Assembly: GCA_027625915.1 (NCBI GenBank)
Contig: JANTQA010000047.1
Location: 13,330,001 to 13,394,000 of the forward strand
Origin: Anaeramoeba flamelloides
Taxonomy: Eukaryota; Metamonada; Anaeramoebidae
Reading direction: 5' to 3'
Length of the DNA: 64,000 nt
Shown here: in pieces, positions 1-11,310 of the stretch
How the letters are laid out: the number at the start of each line of letters is the position of its first letter
How positions within the stretch are numbered: the first letter of the stretch is position 1
Notes under the pieces: model-generated
Database searches by the model: none
What the model was told of the DNA's origin: nothing
The model's input: the letters and a program-made list of their open reading frames with translations, nothing else
Position numbers and translations under genes: made by a program

Positions 1-249
1 ATTTTTCTTAATGTTTATTTCGTTTTTCAAACAAAGGTTTTTTTTCAAATTGATTTTTTGAAAAAACAATAAAAAAGAAAAGAAGAAAAAAACAAAAAGC
101 AAAATACAAAAAAAAAAAAATTTACAAAATGAGAAAAAATGATTTTGATCTAAAAATTGAAATTTTAGTTTGAGAAGAATAATGAATTAAACTCATAGAA
201 TGTATTCTATTTCTTCAATAAAACTGGGTCCCTTTGACCGAAAAAGAGT
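1..249 (+). mobile_element. Right end of a family-K DNA element, cut by the window edge
   Basis: It ends in GGGTCCCTTTGACCGAAAAA, the inverted terminus shared by family K (compare TTTCAGTCAAAGGGGCCC at 16949). Bases about 30-249 match 38530-38817 in the same orientation, including the A-rich core and the stretch before the terminus. No coding capacity is visible. This is a non-autonomous DNA transposon copy whose left end lies outside the window. Confidence 0.55.
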
Positions 250-1114
250 ATAATTTCTTAACAATTAAAATTTCATTTTAGATTATAAATAGTGGCAAAA
301 ATGACTAAAAAGCACTTTTTCGGATCATTCATATCTGGTAAATTACGGCTTTCAGAGACAACCCTTAATATTTAATCTGAATAATTTTGTGAGTACTCGA
401 GAAAAATTCGATTCGTGTTAAGATAAAGCAATTGTGAAAATGACCAATTTCTGATTTTTCGATTTTTCATTGTAAATCTTAATAGAACCTTTCAACTTCA
501 TTTTTTTTAAAAATAGCATTGAATATCAAGATTAAGGATTAAAGAACCAAGGGTATAAATCTAAAATTCAAAGAACTAACCCAAGAAATACTTATTTTTA
601 AAATAACATTTAAAATGACAAAGATAAAAAATAGTGATATTTTTTCATTTCTGCGAAGATGTAGTTTTATAATAAGAAGTTTGAGTTTGAAAGACATTCT
701 TATTGGACTATCTTGATGAAATTGAAATGAATAAAATCTAAGTTAGATACTATACTTCCTAAAAGGTTTTAATCCCCATATTTGGATTCTCATTATCTTG
801 AAAAAATTTTGGTGGTTTTGATCTGTTTAACAATATGTTGACTATTAAATTTTTATTTTTTAACAAAATGAGTGTCCCACTTTTTTTCAGTTTCACAATT
901 TTTTTCCGCAACAGTAAAATATCATTTTTTGAATTGTAACAAAAAAACAAATTTACAGTTCAAGAAAAAAATTGTCAAATCGATTTTGATGATAAAATAG
1001 AAGTGAAAACGAAAATTTTTCAATTATTTTTTTACTTATTTTTCACAGATCAAAGAAGATATCTCGATCCCTAAATCCCTCAAACTCGATTAATACAGTT
1101 TGTTAAAATCTTAA

Positions 1115-1925
1115 GGGAGTATCTACATCACAAGACAAGTTAATAATTCGATAGAGATGAGAAAAGAGTATTTTATTTTGGTGATGTGTGATCGTTGATT
1201 CTCTAAAAATTTTTTTAAAAAATTATTTGATATTTTTTTTTTTTATAATGTTAATAAAAAACAAGAGAAAAGAATTGATAAAATTGGTTTGATTTTTATT
1301 TTTTTATAATAATAATTTTTTTTGGGAGAAGATTATTTTAGATTCTTATAATAAAACTTATGGCTATTTTGTGATTTAAAATTAGATAAAATATAATCAT
1401 ATATACTTCTCCAATTCCACCATATTCAAGTGTTTGAAACCCTAACCAATATGTTTTGGGATAATTATTCTTTTTTTTGGAATACTTCTAACTGTAAAAA
1501 TTCCCATTCATATTTACTTTTGTGATTCTTCCAATTGTAATGTTGTTTCTCTACTTAAATACAATCCATTTATCCCAAATGTAACTGATAAAAAAAATCT
1601 TTCTTATGTTTTTGTTCTCATGAAAAAAAAAATTCAAAAATGATGAAAAAATAACAAATTAAAAAATTGAATATCGCTATAAAATATTGAGATAAGGATA
1701 AAATATAAGTCATTCAAAATCGAAACACTATTTTAAGTAATTCAACTCAACATTCTATTGTGACAATTTCTTTGAGACTTTGAAAAAAAAAATTTAAAAA
1801 ATCTAATGAACGAAGTACTTTAAATAATAAAAATCAATGAGTTAACCCAAGTGGAAAATTTTATTTTCTGATCCTCTTCAAAATTACAAAAAAGTGAAAA
1901 ATTTTCCTTTACCATATTTACTCTC
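1115..1925 (+). mobile_element. Family-D element (copy D1), TTAA-flanked
   Basis: An 811-base element lies between two TTAA tetranucleotides (1111-1114 and 1926-1929). The left end is GGGAGTATCTAC and the right end, reverse-complemented, is GAGAGTAAATATGG. Its whole length aligns in inverted orientation with D2 at 7370-8727, except that D2 carries an extra 521-base insert. TTAA target sites are typical of piggyBac-type transposons, so a piggyBac-like non-autonomous element is the best guess. No transposase reading frame is present. Confidence 0.65.
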
Positions 1926-2181
1926 TTAAAGCTAATTTGTTATCAATAAAAAGATCATAGCATCAAACTATACAAAAAAAGTAATTAAATTTTTGATAAA
2001 TTTTTAAAATTATATTTCACATTTGGAAAATTAAATATATTTAGATTTTGGTTTGATATGATAATTTTCAATTCTATTTTAATTCTAATAATCAAAGCAA
2101 TTTTTGAATTTTTTTTTTTGTTTTAAAATAAAGGGAAAAATATGTTGTAAATATTTAAAATTGAGAACCTTTATTAAACAA

Positions 2182-2557
2182 TTTTTCAGTCAAAGATGAC
2201 CAGTTCTAATGGGTGAATTACATTTGTTAAAAAAGGTTTTATATGGATATTAGAAGAAAAAAATTATTTTAGAAATTCAAAAATTGAAATCATTTTTTCA
2301 CATTTTTACTATTTTTTTATTCGATTTTTTTTTAAAACTTCATTAAGTTGCAATTTTTTTTTTGATACAAGATCTCAAGTCACTTGGTAAAAATATGTTA
2401 TTCTAAGGTTATTGATAAACTAAAAATGATTGTCGAGAAATGATTGTGATTTCTATTGAAATTTAATTTAGATCTTCAAAAGAAGATCAAAATGAAAATT
2501 GTTTTTTTTTCTTAATAGTACATTAAGAATTCGAGTTTTTAAATTTTTTCGAAAATC
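2182..2557 (+). mobile_element. Truncated family-K element
   Basis: It begins with TTTTTCAGTCAAAGATGACC, a family-K terminus, and follows the order of the full copy at 16943-17641, with an internal deletion. It stops where a family-B element begins at 2558. The relation to 4535-4902 is inverted, so the two form a diverged inverted pair about 2 kb apart. Confidence 0.5.
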
Positions 2558-2782
2558 CTGTTAATTGTAAAAGAAAAAAGATCAAAATTTTCATTCAGCT
2601 TTCCAAAAAAATCACATTTCAAGAATTAAAATAAATCATCAAAAACCTCCAATTCTATAAGCGGGAAATTAATAATTTAAGCTTGTTTAAGTTTTAAAAT
2701 TTCAAGTGTATTCAATGGTTTAAAAATCCTTTTTTGGAAAGTTTTATGAAAATTTTGTTCCATTTATTTTACAATAAATAGT
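2558..2782 (-). mobile_element. Family-B MITE (copy B1)
   Basis: About 225 bases with inverted ends. The left end reads CTGTTAATTGTAAAAGAAAA, followed by TTTTCATTCAGCTTTCC. The right end carries GGAAAGTTTTATGAAAATTT, followed by TTTTACAATAAATAG. The inner segment with the GGGAAATTAATAATTTAAGC motif is shared by copies B2-B5. Too short to code; a MITE. Confidence 0.6.
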
Positions 2783-3779
2783 CTATTGATTTATTAACTT
2801 TATTTTCACATACTAACTATTCTTTGATTTTTATTATACTACTTATTTCTTATTTGATCTTTGAAGGCCATTTATAAAAATTATTTGATATTTGATAATA
2901 AATTGTTCGTAATCTTTGAATGAAAAAAAGTTTACAATTTGACAACCAAAAATGATTTTGCAATTTTTTTTCCATTTCGAATTTGATTTCCAGAATGGTA
3001 TGTTCCAAAATTTGCTAATTATTTCGAAAATTTTTAAACAAATACATTTTAATTTTTTGAACCATTTACATTAATTCAATATCTAACCTCAAAAGCACAT
3101 TTGCATTATAATCAAGTATATGTTTGTGTATTCTTATCTTTAAAAACCACAAGTCTGAAGAAAAAAAAATACGATAGGTTTTTGTATAGGTTGTTCAAAT
3201 GAGTTAGTTATTCTATACTAATTTTTGTTTTATTTGAAATTTTAGTACTTTTTTATTTTGTTGAAGTCCATTTTGAGGTTATATTACTATATAAAGTATA
3301 TAATCTGAAATCAATTGAGAAGAATAAAGTGTAGTTGAAATTGACTCGACCCTCTCATTTTATAGTTAAATTACAAAACCCATTTAAATATAACTACGTT
3401 ATAAAAATCTAGTCCTTTATAACATTTTTTTCTGATTTTTTTTAATAAAATGTTTTGGTTTTTTTATGACACTGAAAGAATTAATAATTTTTGTAAAATG
3501 AAAAGTTCAAAAAGTGAGTACTCAAAATTTCAAAACAAAAAAATAAAACAATAAAACATTTGTTTCAGTCGAGTGAGCAGAAAATTTTTTTTTTCAAATA
3601 TCAAATATTGTTTATAAATAACCTTTGAAGATTAAATAAGAAATCAGTAGTATAATAAACATTACAGAATTGTTGATATTCTACCTGAAATAAGTTAATA
3701 TATCAATATATTTTTGTAAAAATTTAAAAACTCGAATTCTATTTTTTTATTTTGAAGGGAGGAAACTAGTTTCTTCTTA

Positions 3780-4157
3780 CAGCGGTTAGGTTTTTTTTAA
3801 TTTAATAAGAAATAGAAAATTTATAAAATTTTCTGTTTATTTCTAAAATTTAAAAAAAAACGACCGTTAGCTTTTCTTGAGTTTTCTGTTTATTTGTGAA
3901 GTGTTCTAATTTTTTTTTTTACTTTTTGGAATAAACAAAAAATTTTAATAAACTTTCGGTTTATTTCGAAAAGTTGAAAAAACCTAACTAAAATCAATAA
4001 ATTTTCCAAATAAAATAGAAAAACTCAAAAAAACCTAGAACACTTAATAAATAAAACAGAAAAACTCAAGAAAACCGTCGTTAGGTTTTCCTAAATTTAA
4101 AAGAATTCTGTTAAATCAAAGATTTTACTCTATTCTTTTGAATTCTGGAAAACCTAG
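3780..4157. mobile_element. Multi-hairpin palindromic element (family P)
   Basis: This block is built of consecutive hairpins: one at about 3786-3862, one centred near 3950 (two long arms carrying AATAAACCGAAA-like sequence), and one at 4081-4157 whose arms carry TTAGGTTTTCC and GGAAAACCTA. The blocks are arranged so that the whole is roughly symmetrical. In inverted orientation it matches the interior of the large palindrome at about 60530-60960, down to the flanking CACTTGGCGGCACTTAAC. A fold-back-type non-autonomous transposon is likely. Confidence 0.5.
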
Positions 4158-4534
4158 GCACTTGGCGGCACTTAACGATCAAATGTTTGTTGGTATGATT
4201 ATTATACCTAATAATTTTTAAATATTCTCGGCATTTCCTTCCAGAACTATTTATAATTAGCTTTTGTCGAAAATTATTTAGATCTACCTTTAATAATTTT
4301 AAATTTTCTATTTCCAAATTGATATTTTCATTTTTTTTCTTTTGGAAAATTTTAATTATTGTGAAATCTGATCAAACCCTAGTATTTCTAATTTTTTTTT
4401 TTGGGTTTATATCTTCTTTTATAAATTGATATTCTAGCTTGGTCAAGTTTAGCTTCAGTTTTATAAATTATTCTTGGAGAGTGTGGCTTTATTTTTAAAA
4501 ATTTTGTGACTTTTTTTAATTTATCCATCCATCT

Positions 4535-4902
4535 CCCGAGTCAAAAAAATCAAATTCTTAATGCCTTATTGAGAAAAAAAAAACAAAGTTCATTTTTAAT
4601 CTTCTATTGAAGATCCAAATAAAATTTCAATAGAAATCAAAATCTTTTCTCGGCAATCATTTTTACCCTATCAATAACCTTAGAATAACCAGTTTTTACC
4701 AAGTGATTATCGATCTTATCATATAAAAACAATTTGCAAATGAATTAGATTTATAAAAAAAAATCGAAAAAATAAAAAGTAAAATGAAAAAAGGATCTCA
4801 ATTTTTCAATTTCTAAAATAAATTTTTTCTTCTGGTATCTCTATAAAATCCATTTAAAGACACGTTATTCGCCCATATTAACTGGGTCTATTTGACAAAA
4901 AT
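4535..4902 (-). mobile_element. Family-K element, inverted copy
   Basis: Reverse-complemented, it starts near TTGTCAAATAGACCCAGTT and follows the same order as 2182-2557 and 16943-17641, including the block TTGGTAAAAACTGGTTATTC. It is diverged and has no coding capacity. Confidence 0.5.
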
Positions 4903-5374
4903 TAGTTTAGTTTCTATTAAAATTGTACTCAAATGTTTTTCATATATTAGAACAATCCTTTTTTGAGTGAAATATTGATTCTAAATAGTAAAATTTTTGA
5001 GATTTGGAAAATATCAGTTAATAGTCCAGTAGTTGTGATTGTTGTCATTAATAAATTATAAGAAAAATATATATGTTTGTAATGTATGTATTAATGTTAT
5101 TGTATATTTTTTTTTGTTTGTGGATAGAATTATGATAGAGTTGTGTTTTATAATAGAGTTTATTTTGGTATATTATAGAATTATTGATTATGTTGTTATT
5201 AAGTTATAGATGGTATTATATTTTTTTTTTGGAGTATTTCTTTTCGTTTTTGTTTTTGAGACACTTTTGTGATTGATGGTAGGTAATTAATATTGCTGAG
5301 AAATAAGAAATATTTGACATGTTTGTGATTACTTATATTAAACAATTCGAAATCGGCTTTTTTACATATTTTAA

Positions 5375-5456
5375 GGCAGAGTGGCCGAGTGGTTAAGGCG
5401 TTTGACTTGAAATCAAATTCCCTCGTGGAGCGCAGGTTCGAGTCCTGTCTCTGTCG
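5375..5456 (+). tRNA. tRNA-Ser (anticodon UGA)
   Basis: A complete 82-base cloverleaf. The acceptor stem GGCAGAG pairs with CTCTGTC (one G-U pair), followed by discriminator G. The D arm holds the A box TGGCCGAGTGG. The anticodon stem TTTGA/TCAAA encloses the loop CTTGAAA, giving anticodon TGA, which reads UCA serine codons. A long variable arm (CCCTCGTGGAGC region) is the class II signature expected of tRNA-Ser. The T arm is GCAGG-TTCGAGT-CCTGT and contains the B box. No intron. CCA is not encoded, as is normal for eukaryotes. It is the only convincing tRNA I see in the window. Confidence 0.96.
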
Positions 5457-5463
5457 TTTTTTT
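5457..5463 (+). terminator. RNA polymerase III terminator of tRNA-Ser
   Basis: Seven consecutive T residues follow the discriminator base of the tRNA directly, the usual Pol III stop signal. Confidence 0.85.
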
Positions 5464-5715
5464 ATATGTTTTTTTGAATCCTAATTATTCCATCTCTCCT
5501 ATAAATAACACAAAACAGTTTTTTTGTCGATACAAAAGGACTTAAACTTACAAATAATTGAAATCATTTTTTTTTTACTTTTTCATTTTTTTACATTTTT
5601 GAGATCTCGAATACACGTCACAAAGTTCATCTCAAAAAGTTCCAAAATCAAAAAAAAATTCAGGTCATAATCCCTGATTCAATAATTTGATTCCAAATAT
5701 GTTCTCTTTCTTATA

Positions 5716-5944
5716 CTCTTAATTGCATAATAGAAAGATCAATAGTTTCATTCGTCTTTATAAAAAATAAAGACCATTCCAAGAATTAAAACAAACCACC
5801 AAAAGTCCCCAATTCTAAAAGAGGGAAATAAATAATTTAAGCTTGAAAACAGAATTAAAAAATTTGAAATGATACATAATTGATAAAATCTTTTTTTGGA
5901 AAGCTGAATAAAAATTTTGTTACATTTATTTTGCAATAGCTAGT
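5716..5944 (-). mobile_element. Family-B MITE (copy B2)
   Basis: Left end CTTAATTGCATAATAGAAAG, then CCATTCCAAGAATTAAAAC and CCCCAATTCTAAAAGAGG as in B1 and B3. The right end is GGAAAGCTGAATAAAAATTT, then TTTTGCAATAG. It lies in the orientation opposite to B3. Confidence 0.6.
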
Positions 5945-5999
5945 GTTTCACTTTTTAGAATTCTTTTGTTTTAAAAAAATTAACAAAACCAACTTTACA

Positions 6000-6290
6000 C
6001 TGTGGTTTTGTTTACAACAGCTTTGTAAAGATCTGTGTTTTCGAACCAAATTCTTATGATATCAGTTATTGGGAAACCTAAAAAACAAATTCCCAATTTC
6101 AAGCCGAAAAGAAAAGTAACCGATATTCCATCAAAACCTCATACTTTCACGCAAGATAATGCTTGAAAAATTTTCATCAAGAAAGTGAAAAAAAAATTAA
6201 GGACATCAAACAAACAAGGATCTACTTTATCAGGGTTAGCAATGATTCTTAGTAAAGCTTCAAAATAACACAGATTGTTTTAATTTCCCA
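6000..6290. pseudogene. Coding-like relic of unknown origin between two MITEs
   Basis: This segment is richer in GC than its surroundings and is open on both strands apart from one or two stops. On the minus strand a frame reads like a protein: a block with the sequence FEALLRIIANPDKVDPC, one stop, then a hydrophobic block ending DIIRIWFENTDLYKAV. On the plus strand a frame contains PHTFTQDNA followed by a stop, which recalls the QQDNA motif of Tc1/mariner transposases. I cannot tell which strand was coding. It is flanked by inverted family-B MITEs, so it may be cargo or remnant of a larger element. Confidence 0.3.
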
Positions 6291-6583
6291 AAATAGAAAA
6301 CTTTCAAAACAAAAGAGAGATCTTTGAATCATTTTGTTAATTGACCAAACACTAATTTCAAATGGGAATCAAAAATGGGAACATTTCATTTGTTGATATT
6401 CTGAAATCTTTATTGGAGAAAAATATCAGAAAAAGAAACCACATAGTACAAATCACAGTATTTTTGAAAATGCAACATGAAAAAAAGTAACCAATTTTCC
6501 TCAACATCGAAATTGTAACAAACCAAGAAAACAAAAGATCGAAATTCCCCAAATAACAAACAAAAAAGAATATTCAAATCTTA

Positions 6584-6812
6584 CTATTTGTAGCAAAATA
6601 AATCAAACAAAATTTTCATTCAGCTTTCCAAAAAAAAAAAGGGATTTTATCAATAAAACATTTCAATTTTTTAATCCTCGAAATCAGCTTAAATTATTAT
6701 TTTGTCTTTTAGAATTGGGGACTTTTGGTGGTTTGTTTTAATTCTTGGAATGGTGATTATTTTGGAAAAGCTGAATGAAAGTTTTGATCTTTTTATTTTG
6801 CAATTAGCAGTA
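6584..6812 (+). mobile_element. Family-B MITE (copy B3)
   Basis: Ends are CTATTTGTAGCAAAATAAAT with TTTTCATTCAGCTTTCC at the left and GGAAAAGCTGAATGAAAGTT with ATTTTGCAATTAGCAG at the right, giving a subterminal inverted repeat of about 45 bases. This is the clearest copy of the family. Confidence 0.65.
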
Positions 6813-7369
6813 ACTTTTCAATGGGTGAAGAATTTACATCCTTTTTCGAGAAAGATCGACTTAAATTTATGATTACAGTTAAAATCAAATTAAACTCATC
6901 AAAATTTTATATAAAAGTCCCATAATGAAGCACAAGTAATATCATATCTAACTGGTTTTGTGAAGAGCTTTGTGGTTGGTTCAACTAACCTATGTAAAAT
7001 ATTTGGGAACTAGAAATAGAAATTTTCCTTTATTAATTGGAAAATAACAGTATCTAAAACTCCAAGAATATATCCACATAAACCGAAATCGAAACTAATT
7101 CACAGGTAATGGTAATTGCACCTCTCTCTATTAATTGAGTCTGGCAAAAGTATTTATTTTTTCACCTCTCAAGGTTTACAATACATGACACCGGAAAAAA
7201 TATCTTGTATCAATTGAGGCAATGTGTTATTTTGGTTCTTATCTGATCGATCTTCAACTAAGCTTGGTATGGGTTTTAATAATGACTTAAAATGGCAATT
7301 TTTGACAATTTATTTTTTTTTTTCCTAAATCCGAATTGAAAAGTGTAAGACCAATATATCGGAAGTTAA

Positions 7370-8727
7370 GGGAGTAGCCACGGTAAAGGAAAATTTTTCA
7401 CTTTTTTGCAATTCTGAAGAGGATCAGAAAATAACCATTTTTTACTTTGCTTGTAACTCGTTGATTTTTATTATTTAAAGTACTCCATTCATAAGATTTT
7501 TTAAATTTTTTTTTAAATGTCTCAAAGAAATTGCCACAATAGAATGTTGAGTTGAATTGCAAAAAATAGTGTTTCGAATGTTGAATAACTTATCTTTTAT
7601 CCTTATCTCAACATTCTATTGTGGCAATTAATTTTAACATTTTTTATTTTTTCATCATTTTTGATTTTTTTTTCATCCTGACAACATAAAGCAATTAGAA
7701 ATATTTTAATCTCAGTGACATTTGGGATTAATGGATTTTGTTTAAAATGAATAACAACATTACAATTGAGAGAATCATAAAAAGGAAACATAAATGGGAC
7801 TTAAATAGCTAGAAGGATTCCAAAAAATATAATAATTAAGTCAAATTATTACTTATTCGGATTTTAAATCGTTGGATTTAGTGGAATTGGGGTAGTGAAT
7901 ATGATTATATGTTATCAAAGTTTAAACCCCAAAATAGCTATATGTTTTATTCTAAGAATCTGGAATTATCTTCTCCCAAAAAAAATATATAAACCTCATT
8001 CCAAAAATTTGGACACACCTAAAATCAAAAATAGGAAAATAAAAACTCAATTTATTGTATTTTTCTAAACCTAATATAAAAGCACATTTAAGTAACCTAG
8101 TATTAATGTTTTTATAAGTAATCATTTTCATCCAAAGATAAGAAAACAATATAAAACAAAAAAATAAAAACAAGTGTGTCCAGAATAAGGAAACAAGCAG
8201 TAATGAAGGAGTTTGGTAAATTTGTTAAAATCCCACCAACAATGGTTGATCGATCAAATGATAAGATACCATGAACCAATCGTATGTGGATTTTTCAATT
8301 TTTGAAACTCAACTGTAACAATCTATCAATCATCGATTAAAAAAATCTTTATCTAATGAAACAGATTTTGTAACTGAAAAATTGAAAATTAAAACAAAAA
8401 CAAAAAAGACAAAAAATGAAATAGTTTGTTGAATTAAAATTACTTCTAAATTGGATGTAAATCAAATTATTGCTATTCTTCCAACTGTTTAAAATGTGCC
8501 CAAATTTTTGGAATGAAATTTATTTTAATAAAAAAAATAATAAAAAAAAAAACTATTTTATCAATATATTCTCAATTTTTTATTGTTTAACATTACTAGA
8601 AATTAAAATATCAAATAATTTTTTTAAAAAAATTTTTAGAGAATCTACGATCACACTCCACTAAAATAAAATGTTCTTATCTCATCTCTCTCAAATTTTT
8701 ATCATGTCTTATGGTGTAGCTACTCCC
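7370..8727 (-). mobile_element. Family-D element (copy D2), TTAA-flanked, itself interrupted
   Basis: It is bounded by TTAA at 7366-7369 and 8728-8731, with ends GGGAGTAGCCACGG and, reverse-complemented, GGGAGTAGCTACACC. It aligns end to end with D1 in inverted orientation. Inside, ATAGAATGTTGAG at about 7540 and CTCAACATTCTAT at about 7610 form an internal inverted repeat. The extra length relative to D1 is the insert at 7996-8516. A piggyBac-like non-autonomous element by target site. Confidence 0.65.
7996..8516 (+). mobile_element. Insert H inside D2, Tc1-like termini
   Basis: Inverted ends TCATTCCAAAAATTTGGACA and, at the right, TGTGCCCAAATTTTTGGAAT followed by GA, match over about 22 bases. 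D1 lacks this segment, so it is an insertion. Near 8177-8265 one plus-strand frame reads RKQAVMKEFGKFVKIPP, which resembles the IPxsT-type helix-turn-helix of Tc1 transposases but soon hits a stop. A decayed Tc1-like element is my inference; the termini are what is seen directly. Confidence 0.5.
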
Positions 8728-9372
8728 TTAAGTTATAAAAAAAATTTTTGTGGGTTAGCCAATTAAAATTTTTAATTAGGTTGGTTTTTTTTTTTTGCTT
8801 TTCAAAACAAAAATTTTATTTTTTTAGTTAATTCGGGAAAAGGTAAATAAATATTTCAATCAACAACCCATAAATTACATTTATTTTTAATACTGAACAA
8901 TCTATTAATTGTTTACTCTTCAATTTTGATTTCAGAAAAAAAAAAAAAATAAATTGAAAATTTTGAATCACTATTAAAATTCATACCAAGCCGAAGAACG
9001 ATCGGCAAAGAACCAAAAATAACAAGTTACCACGCCTAATACAAGCTATTTTTTTCGAATTCCAGGGGTTGTAAACCTTAAAATAGACATACATATGTAA
9101 AAATTTTTTCTTAATTATTCATTTTTTTTTGTTAAAATTGTGATTTTTTCTTTAACGGTGATACTTTTCAGGTATGCCCCCCAAGGACCAAGAAACTTGA
9201 AAATATACATGATGTTAAAAAGGATAATAAATTCTATTTAATAGGTTATTTGGGATTTTAGGTTTTGTTTGATTTTGGAAAAAGTATTTTCAATTTTTCC
9301 TTAATTTTTCTACCAAAAATCTTTTCCTTTCTTTTTTTAAATAGAATAGAATGTTCCCAAATAATATAAATA

Positions 9373-9568
9373 CAGCCAATTCTACTTTTATGACCAAAAA
9401 GTTGAACAAAATTTAAGACTGACAAAAAATTCTCAAATTAAGTTACAAAATTTGGAAATTTTTTTAATAAATTATTTTACCCCAATGGTAATTTTGTGCT
9501 TTAATTTGGAAGGTTTATTGTACCTTGAATTACTTTCAAAGTTATGATATTAAAAGTGGAACTGACTG
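9373..9568. mobile_element. Family-A palindromic MITE (copy A1), diverged
   Basis: A 196-base element between TA dinucleotides, with ends CAGCCAATTCTACTTTTATG and AAAAGTGGAACTGACTG. It is the most diverged of the four long family-A copies. The interior retains the arm sequence with ATTTTGTGCTTTAATTTGG. Confidence 0.65.
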
Positions 9569-10560
9569 TAGATGATAATCAGCATTTTAAAAACTATTTG
9601 TTATATACCTTCAACTTAAATATCTCCAAGTTGAATTAAACTAAAATATATTGTTACATCAATATGTTTTCTTGGCTATTTTGGACCAAAAAAAAACCCT
9701 TTTTTCTCAACTAGAAACTTTTGAAAAAGGTGGCACTGCCATAAAAAACGATATAAACAAACAATAAAGGCGGATATTTTTTATTATAAAACTTGTTGTG
9801 ACATCATTAAAGTTACATTATCAATATAATTTCAGAGTTAATCATTCAATTTTGTTAAAATTATTGAATTTTTTAGCGACTAAAATAAATACCGTGGTAA
9901 ATTTAAGAAAGATATTTTTCAAATTTTGAAGTCAGAAAATTCATTATCAGGGCTTTAAATTTGTCTTGAAATGAATTTTTTATTCTGCAATTCTTAATTT
10001 TTTTCCAAGATATGAGGATCTTTTTTAATTTATAAAGATCAATAAATAGTATTTATTTATTAAAATAATATTTAGATAGATTTGAATTGCTTTTCACTAA
10101 TTTGGTTTACTTTTAATAAAATAACACTATATTTTCAGACTTATGTAAGTTGGGAACTAATCCCCTTCAATTTTTTTTTAAATCTCAATTATTTTTAATT
10201 TTCAAAAATAACCAATTGGGAAAAAAGGAATTCAAAAATCTCAATTTATAGTGTTGTCGTTGTTTGGAAATTTTAATACAAAGTTAGATGTATCGAACTC
10301 AATAAATATCTCTTTAACTTCATGAAGAAATTTGCAAAAAAAAAAAAAAAAAATGAAAGAGGTAAATTACTTGAAATTCACAAAATTTATGGATTAACAA
10401 AACAATACTTTGATTTTTTAAAGGCTGAATGATTTTTTTTATTATATTTTAACCAAATTTTTGAAAAGTTAACATGGTTCTAGATATATAATTTTATTGT
10501 ATTATTTTTGTTTATAATTTCTCAAAAACATTCATTAATTTTTTAATAATAAACAGAGTT

Positions 10561-11128
10561 CCCAAAATGATTCCATTAATTGGATTTTTAGAATATCAAA
10601 TAAAAAGTTTTGAAAATTATTATTCAAAATGATTTCAATAAAATAAATTTTTATCAAACATTTTCCACTTGTTAAAGTCCATTTGAAGTATAATTTTTCA
10701 AAACCATTAAAAATTATTTTATTCTGATTCACAGAATCAAAAAGTATTTTTATTTAGTACCAAAACTCAATTAAAAAAAAAAAAAAAAAGAATCTTTTGA
10801 TTCTATTCCAATGTATAATAATTTTCTGAAGAGGAATAAACATCAAAACCACATGATATGACGAAAAGATGATTAAAAATAATGAATTGTTATTTATTAA
10901 AATTAATAAAAAGAATTTAATATTTATTATATTAAAAAATATTTGAGGTATTTCTACTTGGTATTTTAGTTAATTTTAAGAATAGTGGGGTTCTTTGAAA
11001 AACAAAATTTAAATAAGAAAAAGTCATAATTTCAACTTATCATTTGGAATAAAAAAGAATCATTTAATTCCATAAAATTAAAAAAATAATTATTTGGGTT
11101 TTTTTTCAAAAAGAATCAAAATGTGAAA
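10561..11128 (-). mobile_element. Family-C element (copy C1)
   Basis: An inverted and diverged copy of the sequences at 27341-27900 and 31107-31687. It starts CCAAAATGATTCCATTAATT and ends AAAAAGAATCAAAATGTGAA. The ends are weakly complementary (AAAATGATTC-type). No coding capacity. Confidence 0.45.
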
Positions 11129-11230
11129 TCTGATTAGTAATAAAAAAAAATGAAATTTCAATTTTTAAAATGACTTGTTTATATCGAATTTTATTCTGTC
11201 TAAAAATTTTATAGCTACAAATACAATAAA

Positions 11231-11310
11231 TCAAGTTAAAAAGTGGATTAACTGGTTATTTTCAAGGGAACACTCTCGGTTCAAAATCGGCATCGTATCG
11301 CCAAATTGGT
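11231..11310 (-). CDS. Orphan terminal exon of an unidentified gene
   Basis: On the minus strand a T-rich stretch ends in CTAG, followed by an 80-base exon-like block that is far richer in GC than its surroundings. It reads QFGDTMPILNRECSLENN then QLIHFLT and a TGA stop; the first two bases would complete a codon begun in an upstream exon. I found no matching upstream exon before the next gene, which has its own stop at 11939. It may be the last exon of an alternative transcript or a relic. Function unknown. Confidence 0.3.

Larger units (their letters stand above)
250..5374. other. Gene-free, repeat-rich stretch
   Basis: I find no convincing coding exon here. It holds, in order, a family-D element (1115-1925), a truncated family-K copy (2182-2557), a family-B MITE (2558-2782), further family-K fragments (about 2790-3760), a cluster of hairpins (3780-4157) and an inverted family-K copy (4535-4902). 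The last 300 bases before the tRNA are rich in T and G on the plus strand with no repeat unit. Confidence 0.6.
7171..9080 (+). mobile_element. Family-G element (copy G1), host of nested insertions
   Basis: The left arm (7171 to about 7275) begins AAGGTTTACAATACATGAC and contains GTGTTATTTTGGTTC and GATCGATCTTC. The right arm (about 8985-9080) is its diverged inverse, ending GGGGTTGTAAACCTT. Copy G2 at 12907-13658 has the same arms and the same inner sequence, but no family-D element. G1 is therefore interrupted by D2 (7370-8727). The outer limits are approximate and I did not identify a target duplication. Confidence 0.5.
5464..11230. other. Gene-free stretch of nested transposons and relics
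   Basis: No intact gene is visible. It contains two family-B MITEs in opposite orientation (5716-5944 and 6584-6812) flanking an unexplained coding-like segment, a three-deep nest of elements (7171-9080), a diverged family-A MITE (9373-9568) and an inverted family-C element (10561-11128). The interval 9580-10560 is very AT-rich and I see nothing in it. Confidence 0.6.

Noticed and set aside
6140-6160. TQDNA on the plus strand as proof of a Tc1 transposase
   Set aside because: Only one short motif matches, a stop follows at once, and the opposite strand is at least as protein-like; kept as an ambiguous relic only.
7952-8173. 73-codon minus-strand frame
   Set aside because: Lies across the junction of nested elements D2 and H, so it cannot be an ancestral gene.
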